Shown one piece after another: positions 17,789 through 26,691 of a stretch of DNA of 64,000 nt. The stretch spans positions 62,001-126,000 of the forward strand of contig NZ_JAGEKR010000017.1 of assembly GCF_017565405.1 (NCBI RefSeq), read 5' to 3'. Within the stretch, counting starts at the first letter, position 1. Each line of letters starts with the position of its first letter. The notes beneath the pieces were generated by a model. That model made no database searches. It saw nothing but the letters and a program-made list of their open reading frames with translations, and was not told the DNA's origin. Made by a program: the position numbers and the translations under genes. The stretch is from Allobranchiibius sp. CTAmp26. GTDB taxonomy: Bacteria; Actinomycetota; Actinomycetes; Actinomycetales; Dermatophilaceae.

Positions 17789-18277
17789 ATGGATCCGATG
17801 CTGCTGTTCGTGACGGTGTGGGCCGTGCTGCTGGGCCAGGGCGCGGCGCCCGCCCCGACCTCCGGTTATGTCTGGCCGCTCGATCCGAGGCCGAGCGTGG
17901 TGCGCGGGTACGACGCGCCACCGCAGCCCTGGGCGGCCGGCCACCGCGGGGTGGATCTGCTGGGCCGCACCGGGCAGCCGGTGCTCGCCGCGGCCGCCGG
18001 TGTGGTCCTCTTTCGCGGGGTGGTCGCGGGGCGCGGGGTGATCACGGTGGCGCACCCGAACGGGTGGCACACGACGTACGAACCGGTCGCCGCGGCGCTG
18101 GCAGCCGGCACACCGGTCCGCGCCGGTCAGCAGATCGCCACCCTCACTCCCGTGCAGAGCCACTGCGCGCCGCGGGTCTGCCTGCACTGGGGTCTTGTGG
18201 TGGCGCCGGGCGTCTACCGCGATCCGCTGACCGTGTTCGAGCCCCGGGTGCCGATCCTGATCCCGCTCGGATCGTGA
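17789..18277 (+). CDS. secreted M23-family (LytM-like) protein
   Basis: Exported 162-residue protein with an N-terminal hydrophobic signal (MDPMLLFVTVWAVLLGQGAA) and one LytM fold. GHRGVDLLGRTGQPVLAAAAG gives the His/Asp metal ligands, and CLHWGLVV the last histidine. The first His of the usual HxH pair is Cys here, so either it is an inactive wall-binding fold or metal binding differs. Family enzymes cut peptidoglycan cross-bridges. An M23 gene beside rpsB is a conserved actinobacterial arrangement. It converges on a wall-protein gene, with a shared terminator. Confidence 0.85.
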   Translation: MDPMLLFVTVWAVLLGQGAAPAPTSGYVWPLDPRPSVVRGYDAPPQPWAAGHRGVDLLGRTGQPVLAAAAGVVLFRGVVAGRGVITVAHPNGWHTTYEPVAAALAAGTPVRAGQQIATLTPVQSHCAPRVCLHWGLVVAPGVYRDPLTVFEPRVPILIPLGS

Positions 18278-18292
18278 GGACCGCGTCTGCGG

Positions 18293-18335
18293 GAGAGCAC
18301 CGGCGCCCTGCCGTACGGCGGGGCGCCGTGCTCTC
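18293..18335. terminator. bidirectional terminator between convergent genes
   Basis: AGAGCAC-c-GGCGCCC pairs with GGGCGCC-GTGCTCT, one bulge, about 14 bp, loop of about eleven bases. It lies between the M23 gene and the NlpC-like gene. Confidence 0.75.
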
Positions 18336-18351
18336 AGTGCTCCCGGTGCCG

Positions 18352-19134
18352 TCAGTGGTTCGCCTGGAACCAGGGCTGGGCCCACCCGACGTACGTCTCG
18401 CCCCACTTGCTCTGGATCTCGGCGATGGTGGTCTTGGTGTAGGTGCCGTTGCCGTGGATGTCGTTCGAGGCGAAGGTCCCGCCCCCGAGGGAGATCATCA
18501 CGTGTCCGAAGCTGCTGGTGTGGAAGAACGCGAGCCCGCCGGCCGGGACCGAGGTGTCGCCGCTGTGCTTGTACTTGGACGGGATGGCCGCCCAGTGCGA
18601 GTTGGCGGACTGGGAGCCGCTGGCACCGAAGCCGTAGGCGAGTGCCACGACGTGGTCGCACCGGTGCGCGTAGTCCGAACTGGTCCGGCCCAGGTGGTTC
18701 CTGGCCCAGGTCACGGCGGCGGCGCACGAGCGCGGGTCGTTGGTCCCCTTCGTCGAGCAGCCCGCGGTGGGCGGCGGGGTCGAGGTCGTGCCGCATTCCG
18801 GCGCGACCCGGCCGTCGCTGCCGGTCTTGACGTAGGTGTCGGAGACGTAGCCCTTGCCGACCTTGTCCCACAGAGTGCTGGTGCCGTACATGCCGGTGAC
18901 CTTCGAGCCATGGGTCTGGCACGAGATCGTCACCTTCGCGCCGTTGGCGTAGCTGCCGGTGCTGCGCGCCGAGGTCGACGCCGACGCACGCGCCGTCAGT
19001 GGTGATCCGTGCGTGTGGACGGTGCCGGCGTGACCCGTGGCGAAGGCCGGCCCGCCGAGGGCCAGCAGGCCGGCGGCACCGATGCCCACGACTGCTCCGG
19101 CGCGGGTGGCGTACTTCGTGATGGTGGTGCTCAT
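18352..19134 (-). CDS. secreted SH3-domain cell-wall hydrolase, NlpC/CHAP-like
   Basis: 260 residues. Signal peptide (1-32, ending GGPAFATG). Residues about 55-105 form an SH3-like module with CQTHGSKVTGMYGTSTLWDK and VSDTYVKTGSDGRVAPEC, the two cysteines at its ends. The C-terminal half (about 120-260) is a cysteine-peptidase-like domain: YAHRCDHVVALAYGF supplies the probable nucleophile and FGHVMISLGGG the histidine, as in NlpC/P60 or CHAP amidases. Role: peptidoglycan remodelling or binding. ATG 19134 has GGGAGA seven bases upstream. It lies 74 bases after a second wall hydrolase. Confidence 0.82.
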   Translation of the reverse strand: MSTTITKYATRAGAVVGIGAAGLLALGGPAFATGHAGTVHTHGSPLTARASASTSARSTGSYANGAKVTISCQTHGSKVTGMYGTSTLWDKVGKGYVSDTYVKTGSDGRVAPECGTTSTPPPTAGCSTKGTNDPRSCAAAVTWARNHLGRTSSDYAHRCDHVVALAYGFGASGSQSANSHWAAIPSKYKHSGDTSVPAGGLAFFHTSSFGHVMISLGGGTFASNDIHGNGTYTKTTIAEIQSKWGETYVGWAQPWFQANH

Positions 19135-19208
19135 GATCGTTCTCCCTTGTGACAGTTCGGATTTCGGGGTTGGTTCGGGGATGTGACGCAGCAAGACGCG
19201 TTCAGGTT

Positions 19209-20060
19209 TCACACAGGTCGCACGACGTACGGCATGAGGTCCGAGCCGGGTGCGCTCAGTGCGGCCTCGCGGACGCTGTGGCTGTCGCGGGGGACGTCGG
19301 CCTCGAGGATGCGGTTCTTGCCGAGGTAGATCGCGACGTGGTGCGTGCTCGAGCCGCTGCCCCAGAAGACGAGATCGCCCCGCTGCATCTGGGAGCGCCT
19401 CACCCGGTGGGCATGCGCGTACTGCGCCGTGGTGTTGGAGCCGACGTCCACCCCCGCGCCCTTCCAGAACGCGTAGAGGGTGAAGCCGGAGCAGTCGAAA
19501 CCGAACCGGTCGGAGTCGTGGTAGCCGCTCGGCGAGGTGCCGACTCCGTACGCCGGTCCGCCCTTGCCGCCCGCGCCCCAGGAGTAGGTCAGACCCTTTC
19601 CGGTCTGTGACCTGGCAGCCGCGATGACCCGATCGACCTTCTGGGCGTGGGTGCCTCCCTGCGGCCCGCGCGGGCCGTCGATCCGGCCGTACTGCTTGGC
19701 GCTCAGGGATCCGTCGTCCTCGGCGCACTTGGTCATCCCGGACACGTAGCCGTCGGTGCCGGTGGTGAGGTACTTGTCGGGCACCCACAGCTTGTCGGTC
19801 GTCTTGTCCCAGAGCGTTCCCGTGTGCGCCGCCTGACAGGTGACCGGCACCTGGTGGCCGGCCTTGTACTTGTCGACGACGGCGCCCTTCGCGGTCGAGC
19901 TGTCCCCGATGTGCTGGCGCCCGTTGAGGGTCACCTTCGCCGGGAAGGACCGGGTGGCGGCCTCGGCACTCATTCCGTGACCGACGGCGGTGACCCCGAT
20001 CGCGGCGGTCAGGCCTGCCGTCGTAAGGATCCGAAGCGGTGTGCTGGTGCGGACGGACAT
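19209..20060 (-). CDS. secreted SH3 + NlpC/P60 endopeptidase
   Basis: 283 residues with a strong AGGAGG site. Signal peptide 1-33 (ending MSAEAATR); a small SH3-type module follows, with VTCQAAHTGTLWDKTTDKLW and YLTTGTDGYVSGMTKC; then a full NlpC/P60 domain (about 140-283) with GLTYSWGAGG, FGFDCSGFTLYAF (catalytic Cys), QRGDLVFWGSG and STHHVAIYLGKNRILEA (His). Expected activity is cleavage of D-Glu-diaminopimelate bonds in peptidoglycan stem peptides. First gene of a two-gene unit with the previous entry. A regulator-like HTH membrane protein is divergent from it. Confidence 0.9.
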   Translation of the reverse strand: MSVRTSTPLRILTTAGLTAAIGVTAVGHGMSAEAATRSFPAKVTLNGRQHIGDSSTAKGAVVDKYKAGHQVPVTCQAAHTGTLWDKTTDKLWVPDKYLTTGTDGYVSGMTKCAEDDGSLSAKQYGRIDGPRGPQGGTHAQKVDRVIAAARSQTGKGLTYSWGAGGKGGPAYGVGTSPSGYHDSDRFGFDCSGFTLYAFWKGAGVDVGSNTTAQYAHAHRVRRSQMQRGDLVFWGSGSSTHHVAIYLGKNRILEADVPRDSHSVREAALSAPGSDLMPYVVRPV

Positions 20061-20254
20061 GCGATGCCTCCTTGGACGCTGCGCCGGATGCGCGGCATGG
20101 CAACGAAGTTCGCAGGCAAGACGTGGTGTTCGACACCCGTGGACGGAACCTGACGACACCTGACACCGTCTTACGGACACGTGCTGCCGTTACATTGCGG
20201 CGGGAGCAACCGTTCGGGGACGGTTGGACGACGCGACGACCGAGGAGCACCACC

Positions 20255-21196
20255 GTGCCGACCAACGACCGTCAGCAGACGGTGCAACGATTCGCCGACG
20301 AGCTGTCCGCCCTCCGCAAATCCGCCGGCAACCCGTCCTTCCGCAAGATGGCCGAGACGTCCGGGTGCATCTCGCACACCACGCTGCACGAGGCCGCCTC
20401 GGGCAACCGTTTCCCGTCGTGGGACACCACCAAGCAGTTCGTCCTGGCGTGCGGCGCCGACCCGGCGCAGTGGGAGGAACGGTGGCACGCGGCGGCTCGT
20501 CATGTCGACCTGTCGACGGAGCGCACCACACCGGCCGCTCCCCCCGCGGCCGCCGAGCCCGTCGCCGCGTCCGCGGCGACCCAACCGACGCCCGACCGAC
20601 CCCGCCATCGCTGGTGGGAGCCGACCTGGGTGCCGGTGGCGATCGTGTTGGTGGCGGCCGTAGCCGTCGCCGGCCTCGTCCTCGCCTTGAGCAGGCGCTC
20701 GTCCCCCGCGAACGCGTCCGGTACGTCGGCCACGGCCGCCCCGCAGGTTCCCACCGGGCAGACCAACCCCGGCCAGTCGGGCGGCAGCCCGACCGGGTGC
20801 GTGGTCTCGAAGGCGCCCGCGTCGGCGATGCCGCCGGTCACCCCCGGCGACTCCTCCACGTTCGGTGCGGACGTCTCCTACCCGGACTGCGCGACAGTGC
20901 AGGTGGGGCAGACGTTCACCAAGCAGTGGCGTCTGGACAACGTCGGCACGGCCACCTGGACCGGTCGCTCGCTCTCGCGGGTGGGAGCGCCCCAGGGCGC
21001 CGCGGACTGTCGGACGCGCAAGCGCGCCATGGTGCCGACCACCGGACCCGGACACTCCGCCGTCGTCTCCATCTCGGTGACCGCGCCCTCGACGGCTCGG
21101 ACCTGTTACGTGAAGTTCGAGATGCTCGACGCGCAGGGGCGTCGCACCTTCCCCGGCAACCGTCCCGTCTACTTCTACGTCTACGTCGTCAACTGA
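20255..21196 (+). CDS. HTH membrane protein with NBR1-Ig-like ectodomain
   Basis: 313 residues, GTG 20255 with GAGGAG seven bases upstream. Residues 1-95: an Xre-type helix-turn-helix ([39 protein letters not shown]). A proline/alanine linker leads to one membrane helix (about 128-150, [21 protein letters not shown]), then a low-complexity stretch and a C-terminal Ig-like domain (about 200-313) with [20 protein letters not shown], the NBR1/next-to-BRCA1 signature, ending [10 protein letters not shown]. Topology puts HTH inside and Ig outside. It may sense wall state and control the divergent hydrolases; that role is inference. Confidence 0.85.
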   Translation: MPTNDRQQTVQRFADELSALRKSAGNPSFRKMAETSGCISHTTLHEAASGNRFPSWDTTKQFVLACGADPAQWEERWHAAARHVDLSTERTTPAAPPAAAEPVAASAATQPTPDRPRHRWWEPTWVPVAIVLVAAVAVAGLVLALSRRSSPANASGTSATAAPQVPTGQTNPGQSGGSPTGCVVSKAPASAMPPVTPGDSSTFGADVSYPDCATVQVGQTFTKQWRLDNVGTATWTGRSLSRVGAPQGAADCRTRKRAMVPTTGPGHSAVVSISVTAPSTARTCYVKFEMLDAQGRRTFPGNRPVYFYVYVVN

Positions 21197-21199
21197 CCC

Positions 21200-22132
21200 T
21201 CAAGCCCGCGGGTGGGCCTGGGTGTACGACGCCCGCAACCGCTCCACCGAGACGTGGGTGTAGATCTGGGTGGTCGACAGGCTCGCGTGGCCCAGCAGTT
21301 CCTGCACCATGCGCAGGTCCGCGCCGCCTTCGAGCAGGTGCGTGGCGGCACTGTGGCGCAGGCCGTGCGGCCCGAGCGCCGGGGCATCGGGCAGCTCGCG
21401 CACCAGTGCGGTGAGGCTGGTGCGCACCGTGCGGGGATCGACCCGGCCCCCTCTACGGCCGAGGAACAGCGCGGGCCCGGATGCCGGGGTCGCCAGCGTG
21501 GCGCGGTGGGAGATCCACCGATGGATGGCGTCCGCCGCCGGCACGCCGAAGGGCACCGTGCGCTCTTTGTCCCCCTTGCCGATCACCCGGACCAGTCCGG
21601 TCGCCAGGTCGAGGTCGTCGAGATCGAGCCCGACGAGCTCGCCCACCCGGATGCCGCTGGCGTAGAGCAGTTCGAGCATGGCGTGATCGCGCACCCGCAC
21701 CGGGTCGCTGTCGTCGGCCGCCGTACCGGCCAGGGTCAGGAGCGCATCCGCCTCCTGACGCCGCAGGACCGCGGGCAGGTGCCGGCCGCGGGTGGGTGAG
21801 ACCAGGCGAAGTGCCGGATCGACCTCGATGCGCCCGGTGTGCCGCGCCCAACGGAAGAAGCCCCGCGCCGCGGCGGCGCGGCGAGCGATGCTGGTGCGGG
21901 CCGCACCCGCCCGGTCCTGCTCGGCGAGCCAGGACCGCAGGTCGGCCAGTCCGATGTCGGCGAGCGCGACCACGCCCGCGCCGGAGAGGAAGTCCGCGAG
22001 ACCGTGCAGGTCGGTCAGATAGGCCCGCACGGTGTGCTCGGAGCGGCCCTTCTCGAAGCGCAGGTGGCGCTCGAACACCGGCAGGCAGCCCAGCAGTTCG
22101 CTGGGTGCCGCGTCCGGTGCTTCGCTCGCCAC
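21200..22132 (-). CDS. xerC: tyrosine recombinase XerC
   Basis: Resolves chromosome dimers at dif with XerD; 310 residues. N-terminal SAM-like core-binding domain ([20 protein letters not shown]), then catalytic residues in order: Arg in [14 protein letters not shown], Lys in [13 protein letters not shown], His-x-x-Arg in [17 protein letters not shown], His in [13 protein letters not shown] and the nucleophile Tyr in IYTHVS. GTG 22132 has a leaderless promoter. It converges with the NBR1-Ig gene, four bases apart. Confidence 0.95.
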   Translation of the reverse strand: MASEAPDAAPSELLGCLPVFERHLRFEKGRSEHTVRAYLTDLHGLADFLSGAGVVALADIGLADLRSWLAEQDRAGAARTSIARRAAAARGFFRWARHTGRIEVDPALRLVSPTRGRHLPAVLRRQEADALLTLAGTAADDSDPVRVRDHAMLELLYASGIRVGELVGLDLDDLDLATGLVRVIGKGDKERTVPFGVPAADAIHRWISHRATLATPASGPALFLGRRGGRVDPRTVRTSLTALVRELPDAPALGPHGLRHSAATHLLEGGADLRMVQELLGHASLSTTQIYTHVSVERLRASYTQAHPRA

Positions 22133-22144
22133 CCCGCCACGCTA
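22130..22144 (-). promoter_or_regulatory. xerC: leaderless promoter of xerC
   Basis: On the minus strand TAGCGT (22144-22139), six bases, then GTG at 22132. Confidence 0.6.
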
Positions 22145-22183
22145 GCCCGGGCGAGCGTGCACCGAGGCGTGGCTGGCCGACGC

Positions 22184-22243
22184 TGACGGTGTTCGCATCC
22201 GTTGACGGCGTTCGAACACCGTCAACCGTCGCGAACGCCGTCA
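22184..22243. repeat. nested palindrome with four copies of a 13-bp word
   Basis: TGACGGTGTTCGC (22184) and TGACGGCGTTCGA (22203) are direct copies; TCGAACACCGTCA (22212) and GCGAACGCCGTCA (22231) are inverted ones. Outer arms match 12 of 13; the inner palindrome around GTTCGAAC is nearly perfect. It lies between the xerC start and the dprA stop, so it may terminate dprA or bind a protein. Confidence 0.85.
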
Positions 22244-22246
22244 GGG

Positions 22247-23341
22247 TCACCCGGCACGACGCCACCCGTCCGGCGAACGTGCCGCAAGTCCACGCATCTC
22301 CAGCGCACCGAGCCCACCGAGCACGTCCCCCACGGACAACCCGGCCGATCGGGTGAGCTGGTCGACGGTGGAGGACCGACGCACCGGCAGCGCCTCCAGG
22401 ACCCGGCGGTGCACCTCGGGCAGGTCGTCACCGGGCGCCGGCGCCCCCTCGACGCGGGGCGCGAGATCGGTGCCGAGATCGCCGAACAGCTCCGCGCACT
22501 CGGCCGCATCCGTCACCAGGGAGGCGATCCCCTGTCGGATCAGTTCGTTCGTGCCGACACTGGCCGTCGAGGTGACCGGCCCCGGCACTGCGGCGACCAC
22601 CCGGTGCAGCCGCTCCGCGTTGCGGGCCGTGTTGAGCGATCCGGAACGGATGCCCGCCTCGACCACGACGGTGCCCGGTGTCATCGCCGCGATCAGCCGG
22701 TTTCGGGCGAGGAAGCGGTGCCGCTGGGGTGACGCGCCCGGCGGGCACTCGGACAGCACGGCGCCGGTGCGTGCGATCTCCTCGAGAAGGTCGTGGTTGC
22801 CGGCCGGGTAGAGCCGGTCCACGCCACCGGCCATCGCCGCGATCGTCACGCCGTCTCCCGCCAGCGCCCCGCGGTGGGCTGCCGTGTCGATGCCGTACGC
22901 GCCACCGGACACGACGGTGAATCGGCGTACCGCCAGGTCGTGCGCGAGCTCGCCCGCGACGGACTCGCCGTACGCCGTCGCCAGCCGCGCGCCGACCACC
23001 GAGACGCTGCGCTCGAGGACCCGTGCGAGATCCGCCGGGCCCCGCACCCACAGGCACATCGGCGGCATCTCCAGGTCGTCCAGACCGCAGGGCCAGGTGG
23101 GGTCACCGGACACGAGCACCCGGATGCCGAGCCGTTCGGCGGCGTGCAACACCCGGTCGAGGTCCAGATCAGCGACCCGCGCGGCGAACCGGTCGTAGAG
23201 CCCGCCCACATTGCTGGCGATCGCCTCCCAGGCACCGGCCGGTCCCCTCTCCTGGACCAGCGTGCAGATCGTCGGGTCCATCGGCTCTCCGACCTTGGAC
23301 AAGGCGACCCGCGCCGCTCGATCGTCGGCCTGCGTCCTCAC
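22247..23341 (-). CDS. dprA: DNA-processing protein DprA
   Basis: Loads RecA on incoming single-stranded DNA in transformation; in bacteria not known to be competent its role is unclear. 364 residues. The Rossmann core holds SVSVVGARLATAYGESVAGELA, FTVVSGGAYGIDTAAHRGALAGDGVTIAAMAGG and NHDLLEEIARTGAVLSECPPG, then RNRLIAAMTPGTVVVEAGIRSGSLNTA, the DprA signature. A winged C-terminal domain (VDQLTRSAGLSVGDVLGGLGALEMRG) follows. The GTG at 23341 overlaps the comM stop (GTGA). Confidence 0.94.
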   Translation of the reverse strand: MRTQADDRAARVALSKVGEPMDPTICTLVQERGPAGAWEAIASNVGGLYDRFAARVADLDLDRVLHAAERLGIRVLVSGDPTWPCGLDDLEMPPMCLWVRGPADLARVLERSVSVVGARLATAYGESVAGELAHDLAVRRFTVVSGGAYGIDTAAHRGALAGDGVTIAAMAGGVDRLYPAGNHDLLEEIARTGAVLSECPPGASPQRHRFLARNRLIAAMTPGTVVVEAGIRSGSLNTARNAERLHRVVAAVPGPVTSTASVGTNELIRQGIASLVTDAAECAELFGDLGTDLAPRVEGAPAPGDDLPEVHRRVLEALPVRRSSTVDQLTRSAGLSVGDVLGGLGALEMRGLAARSPDGWRRAG

Positions 23342-24867
23342 GCTGCCGCCTGACTGGTGCGCAACGCGAGTGCCCGCAGCAGATGCTCCGGGCCGGGCGC
23401 GTCCAGCTCCTGCAGGTCGGCCAGGGTCCATCCCACGCGCAGACACCGGTCGTATCCGCGCATGGTGAGCGTGCCCGTCTCCAGAGCACGATCGAGCACC
23501 ATGGTGGTCTCGCGCGGCAGCCGCCAGCGGCCGCGCAACGCCGGGCCCGGTGCCGTCCCGTTGATCTGCCATCCGCACCCGTGCCAGCGCCGCGCCTGCC
23601 GCTCGCGCGCCTGCACCACCCGCGCGGCCACCGCGGCGCTCGGCTCGCCACCGGGCCCGGCGAGGCTCGCGCGGGTCACCGGAGCGACCTGCAGGTGCAC
23701 GTCGACCCGGTCCATCAGCGGACCCGAGAGTTTGTTGAGGTAGCCCCGCCGCATCAGCACCGAGCAGCTGCACCCGCCACCCTTGCCGTAGTTCTTTCCG
23801 CACGGGCACGGGTTGGCGGCCAGCACCAGCTGGAAGCGTGCCGGGTAGGTCGCGACCCGGTCCGCCCGGGCGATGGTCACCCGCCCCGCCTCGAGGGGCT
23901 GGCGCAGCGCGTCGAGCACATCGCGCCGGAACTCCGGCGATTCGTCGAGGAAGAGCACCCCGCGGTGGGCCCGGCTCACCGCGCCGGGCCGGATTGGACC
24001 GCTGCCGCCGCCGATCACCGCGGCCATCGAGGCACCGTGATGGGGCGCGACGAACGGCGCCCGATCGATGAGCACCTCGGCGCCGAGCGCACCCAGCACC
24101 GAGTGGATGGCGGTGACCTCCAGCGCGTCCGCACGCTCCAGCGGCGGCAGGATGCCGGGCAGCCGCTCGGCGATCATCGTCTTGCCCGCGCCGGGTGGTC
24201 CGATCATCGCCATGTGGTGTCCACCGGCGGCCGCGACCTCCAGGGCGTGCCGTGCCTCCTCCTGACCGGACACGTCCCGCAGATCGGGCAGCTCCCGTGC
24301 GGCCGCGGTCGCCGGCGGGTCGATCGGCAGGTCGGGCAGCGGGCGTCGTTTCCTGACCAGGTCGTAGCGGACGACGAGCTCCGGGAGGGTGCGCATCGGT
24401 GTGATGAGAACTCCTGGGACGAGCGCGGCCTCCGCGGCGTTCGCGGCGGGTACGACGACGTGGGTGACCCCCGCCGCCACGGCGGCGAGCACCGCCGGCA
24501 GGACGCCGTACACCGGGCGGATCGACCCGTCGAGGGCGAGCTCCCCGAGATGCACGATGTCGCGCACCACCTCGGTGGCGACGACACCGGCCGCGGCGAG
24601 CGCGGCGACGGCGATGGCCAGATCGAACCCGGACCCGTGCTTGGGCAGCGCGGCGGGTGACAGGTTCACGGTGATCCGACCCGAAGGCAGCTCCAGCTCA
24701 CTGTTGCCGCACGCCGCGCGGATCCGCTCCGGCGACTGCCGGCACGCGGCGTCCGGCATGCCGGTGACCGTGAACGCCGGCAGCCCCTGCGAGGCGTTCG
24801 CCTCGACGTCGACCACCGTCCCCTCGATCCCCCGCAGCGTGACGCTGCGGGTGCGCCCGAGACTCAC
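23338..24867 (-). CDS. comM: YifB/ComM family Mg-chelatase-like AAA+ ATPase
   Basis: Hexameric helicase-like ATPase; ComM promotes branch migration during transformation in Gram-negatives. 509 residues: N-terminal Lon-protease-like fold (GLPAFTVTGMPDAACRQSPERIRAA, NLSPAALPKHGSGFDLAIAVA), Walker A GPPGAGKT near residue 217, Walker B GVLFLDE, LAANPCPCG, a C-rich insertion (GKGGGCSCS), and GPLMDRVDVHLQV. It begins with GTG overlapping the yraN stop and ends overlapping dprA, so yraN-comM-dprA is one coupled unit. Confidence 0.94.
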   Translation of the reverse strand: MSLGRTRSVTLRGIEGTVVDVEANASQGLPAFTVTGMPDAACRQSPERIRAACGNSELELPSGRITVNLSPAALPKHGSGFDLAIAVAALAAAGVVATEVVRDIVHLGELALDGSIRPVYGVLPAVLAAVAAGVTHVVVPAANAAEAALVPGVLITPMRTLPELVVRYDLVRKRRPLPDLPIDPPATAAARELPDLRDVSGQEEARHALEVAAAGGHHMAMIGPPGAGKTMIAERLPGILPPLERADALEVTAIHSVLGALGAEVLIDRAPFVAPHHGASMAAVIGGGSGPIRPGAVSRAHRGVLFLDESPEFRRDVLDALRQPLEAGRVTIARADRVATYPARFQLVLAANPCPCGKNYGKGGGCSCSVLMRRGYLNKLSGPLMDRVDVHLQVAPVTRASLAGPGGEPSAAVAARVVQARERQARRWHGCGWQINGTAPGPALRGRWRLPRETTMVLDRALETGTLTMRGYDRCLRVGWTLADLQELDAPGPEHLLRALALRTSQAAA

Positions 24868-25253
24868 CAGACGTCCCGGACGTGCTCGATCACCGGTGCG
24901 CTGTGCGGACGCACGAGGATGCCGACGACGTCGATCCTCACGCGCGCCACACCCACGGGATGCTCGCGCAACCAGGCGTGTGCCAGGTGTCGCAGGCGCG
25001 CAGCCTTGAGTCGGGTGACCGCCTCGACCGGTGACCCGAACGTCGTGGTGCGGCGGGTCTTCACCTCGACGATGACGAGGGTGTCGTGCGCCTCGTCGAA
25101 GGCGATCACGTCCAGCTCACCCTCACGGCACCGCCAGTTGCGCTCGACCACCACCATGCCCTGCGATCGCAGATAGTCCACGGCGTAGTCCTCGCCCGCG
25201 CGTCCGAGCGCGTGACGCGGATCCACCCGCGGCCCCGGTCCTGAACTCTTCAT
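24864..25253 (-). CDS. YraN/UPF0102 family endonuclease-like protein
   Basis: 129 residues with a restriction-endonuclease-like fold. The active-site pattern is visible: GRAGEDYAVDYL, then GELDVIAFD (Glu-x-Asp), then LVIVEVKTR (Glu-x-Lys). The family is of unknown physiological role and is linked here, as often, to comM and dprA. GGAGGTG lies seven bases before ATG 25253. Upstream is a 300-base gap. Confidence 0.92.
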   Translation of the reverse strand: MKSSGPGPRVDPRHALGRAGEDYAVDYLRSQGMVVVERNWRCREGELDVIAFDEAHDTLVIVEVKTRRTTTFGSPVEAVTRLKAARLRHLAHAWLREHPVGVARVRIDVVGILVRPHSAPVIEHVRDVW

Positions 25254-25427
25254 CCGGCATCACCTCCGCCCCCGACCCTGGCGCGGGAGGACCGTCCCGG
25301 CTGCGGCTGCGCAGCCGCCTGTGGACGGGGGCCCAGTCACACGGGGGATGTGGATGAGCGCGGACCCCGGGGCGAACGCCGTTGCGCGGTTACCGCCGGC
25401 CGGGACTCGACCGAACTGCGTCACCGT
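25254..25427. other. intergenic region without a gene
   Basis: Non-coding stretch between yraN and the tandem repeats; GC-rich, with no convincing coding frame. It contains the yraN ribosome-binding site and probably the yraN promoter. Confidence 0.5.
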
Positions 25428-25430
25428 CGC

Positions 25431-25599
25431 TCCGCTCAGTCGGGCAGCTCCATCTCGGTCATCGCTTTCCGGCGAGATGAACCTGCCCCGACCTCGCTCC
25501 GCTCAGTCGGGCAACTCCATCTCGGTCATCGCGTTCTGGCGAGATGGACCTGCCCCGACCTCGCTCCGCTCAGTCGGGCAGCTCCATCTCACGGGCCGG
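25431..25599. repeat. 67-bp tandem repeat copied from the end of the DUF2469 gene
   Basis: Units start at 25431, 25498 and 25565, exact 67-bp spacing. The third, partial unit is the true 3' end of the DUF2469 gene including its stop codon; the first two are downstream copies with few changes. Each full unit contains an inverted repeat (GGGCAG/CATCTC pairing with GAGATG/CTGCCC). Confidence 0.9.
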
Positions 25600-25875
25600 C
25601 AGCTCTTCCACGTTCACGTCCTTGAAGGTGATGACGCGGACCTGTTTGACGAACCGCGCGGGGCGGTAGACGTCCCAGACCCACGCGTCGCTCATCCGCA
25701 CGTCGAAGAAGACCTCGGCACCCTCGCCGCGGACCAGGACGTCGACCTCGTTGCACAGGTAGAACCGGCGCTCGGTCTCGACGACATGGCTGAACAAGCC
25801 CACCACGTCGCGGTACTCCCGGTAGAGCGCGAGCTCCTGCTCGGTCTCGTACTTCTCCAGGTCCTCCGCGCTCAC
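25570..25875 (-). CDS. DUF2469 family protein
   Basis: 101-residue conserved actinobacterial protein of unknown function, always near rnhB. It is acidic with many aromatic residues: [41 protein letters not shown], then [23 protein letters not shown] and [21 protein letters not shown] 25875 overlaps the rnhB stop (GTGA). Its last codons are duplicated twice downstream. Confidence 0.93.
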   Translation of the reverse strand: MSAEDLEKYETEQELALYREYRDVVGLFSHVVETERRFYLCNEVDVLVRGEGAEVFFDVRMSDAWVWDVYRPARFVKQVRVITFKDVNVEELPAREMELPD

Positions 25876-26687
25876 GCCCACTCCTTCATCGCGTCCGATG
25901 CACTCTGCTCGAACGTATCGGCGGCGTCGGCAGGTGCGCCGACGATTGCGCCGTCGGCGCAGTCGCCGACCCCGCCGAACGGCCGCCAGCTGCGCCGGTG
26001 CAGCTCGCACGGTCCGTGCTTCTCGATCGCCGCCAGGTGATCGGGCGCTGAATACCCTTTGTTGCCGGCCCAGTTGAACTGCGGATAGGCCTCGTGGAAG
26101 TCGCGCAGCATCGCGTCCCGCTCCACCTTGGCGAGCACACTGGCCGCCGCCACCGAGGAGCACTTCATGTCGGCCTTGATCATCGTGGTGACCGGCGGGA
26201 TCGGCCGGTCGAGGCCGGGTGCCCGAAGCTGCCCGGCGACCGCGACGTCCGGCCCGAACCCCGCCACCTGCTCCACCGACAGCAGCACGGGTGAGACCTC
26301 GCGGTCGGACAGCCAGTCGTAGTTGCCGTCCAGGATCACCAGGTCGGGCTCCACCTCGAGCATCGCCAGGGCCCGGCGACCGGCGAGACGCAGAGCGGCC
26401 ATGATCCCGATCCGGTCGATCTCGGCGGCACTGGCATGGCCGACGGCGTACGCGACCGCCCACCTGCGCAGCCGGGGCACCAGCCGTTCCCGCGCGGCGG
26501 GGGTGAGCAGCTTGGAATCGCGGACCCCCTGCGGCGCGGTAGGACTGTGCTCGTCGATCACGACGGCGCCCACGGAGACCGGCCCGGCGAGCGCGCCGCG
26601 GCCGACTTCGTCCATCCCGCACAGCAACCGGTGGCCCTCGCGCTGCAGCGCGCGTTCGACGCGCAGGCTCGGTCGAGCGGGCGTCAT
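25872..26687 (-). CDS. rnhB: ribonuclease HII
   Basis: Removes ribonucleotides from DNA and RNA-DNA hybrids; 271 residues. Active-site acids: [15 protein letters not shown] (Asp-Glu-Val-Gly), GVRDSKLL (Asp), and later [11 protein letters not shown] and IIKAD-type [25 protein letters not shown]. The C-terminal extension (from about residue 245) is longer than in E. coli. It sits five bases after lepB and is coupled to the DUF2469 gene. Confidence 0.95.
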   Translation of the reverse strand: MTPARPSLRVERALQREGHRLLCGMDEVGRGALAGPVSVGAVVIDEHSPTAPQGVRDSKLLTPAARERLVPRLRRWAVAYAVGHASAAEIDRIGIMAALRLAGRRALAMLEVEPDLVILDGNYDWLSDREVSPVLLSVEQVAGFGPDVAVAGQLRAPGLDRPIPPVTTMIKADMKCSSVAAASVLAKVERDAMLRDFHEAYPQFNWAGNKGYSAPDHLAAIEKHGPCELHRRSWRPFGGVGDCADGAIVGAPADAADTFEQSASDAMKEWA

Positions 26688-26691
26688 GACG

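Noticed and set aside
22247-23809. Longer N-terminal form of DprA reaching 23809
   Set aside because: The extra 156 codons overlap comM and have shadow composition; the GTGA junction at 23341 is the natural start.
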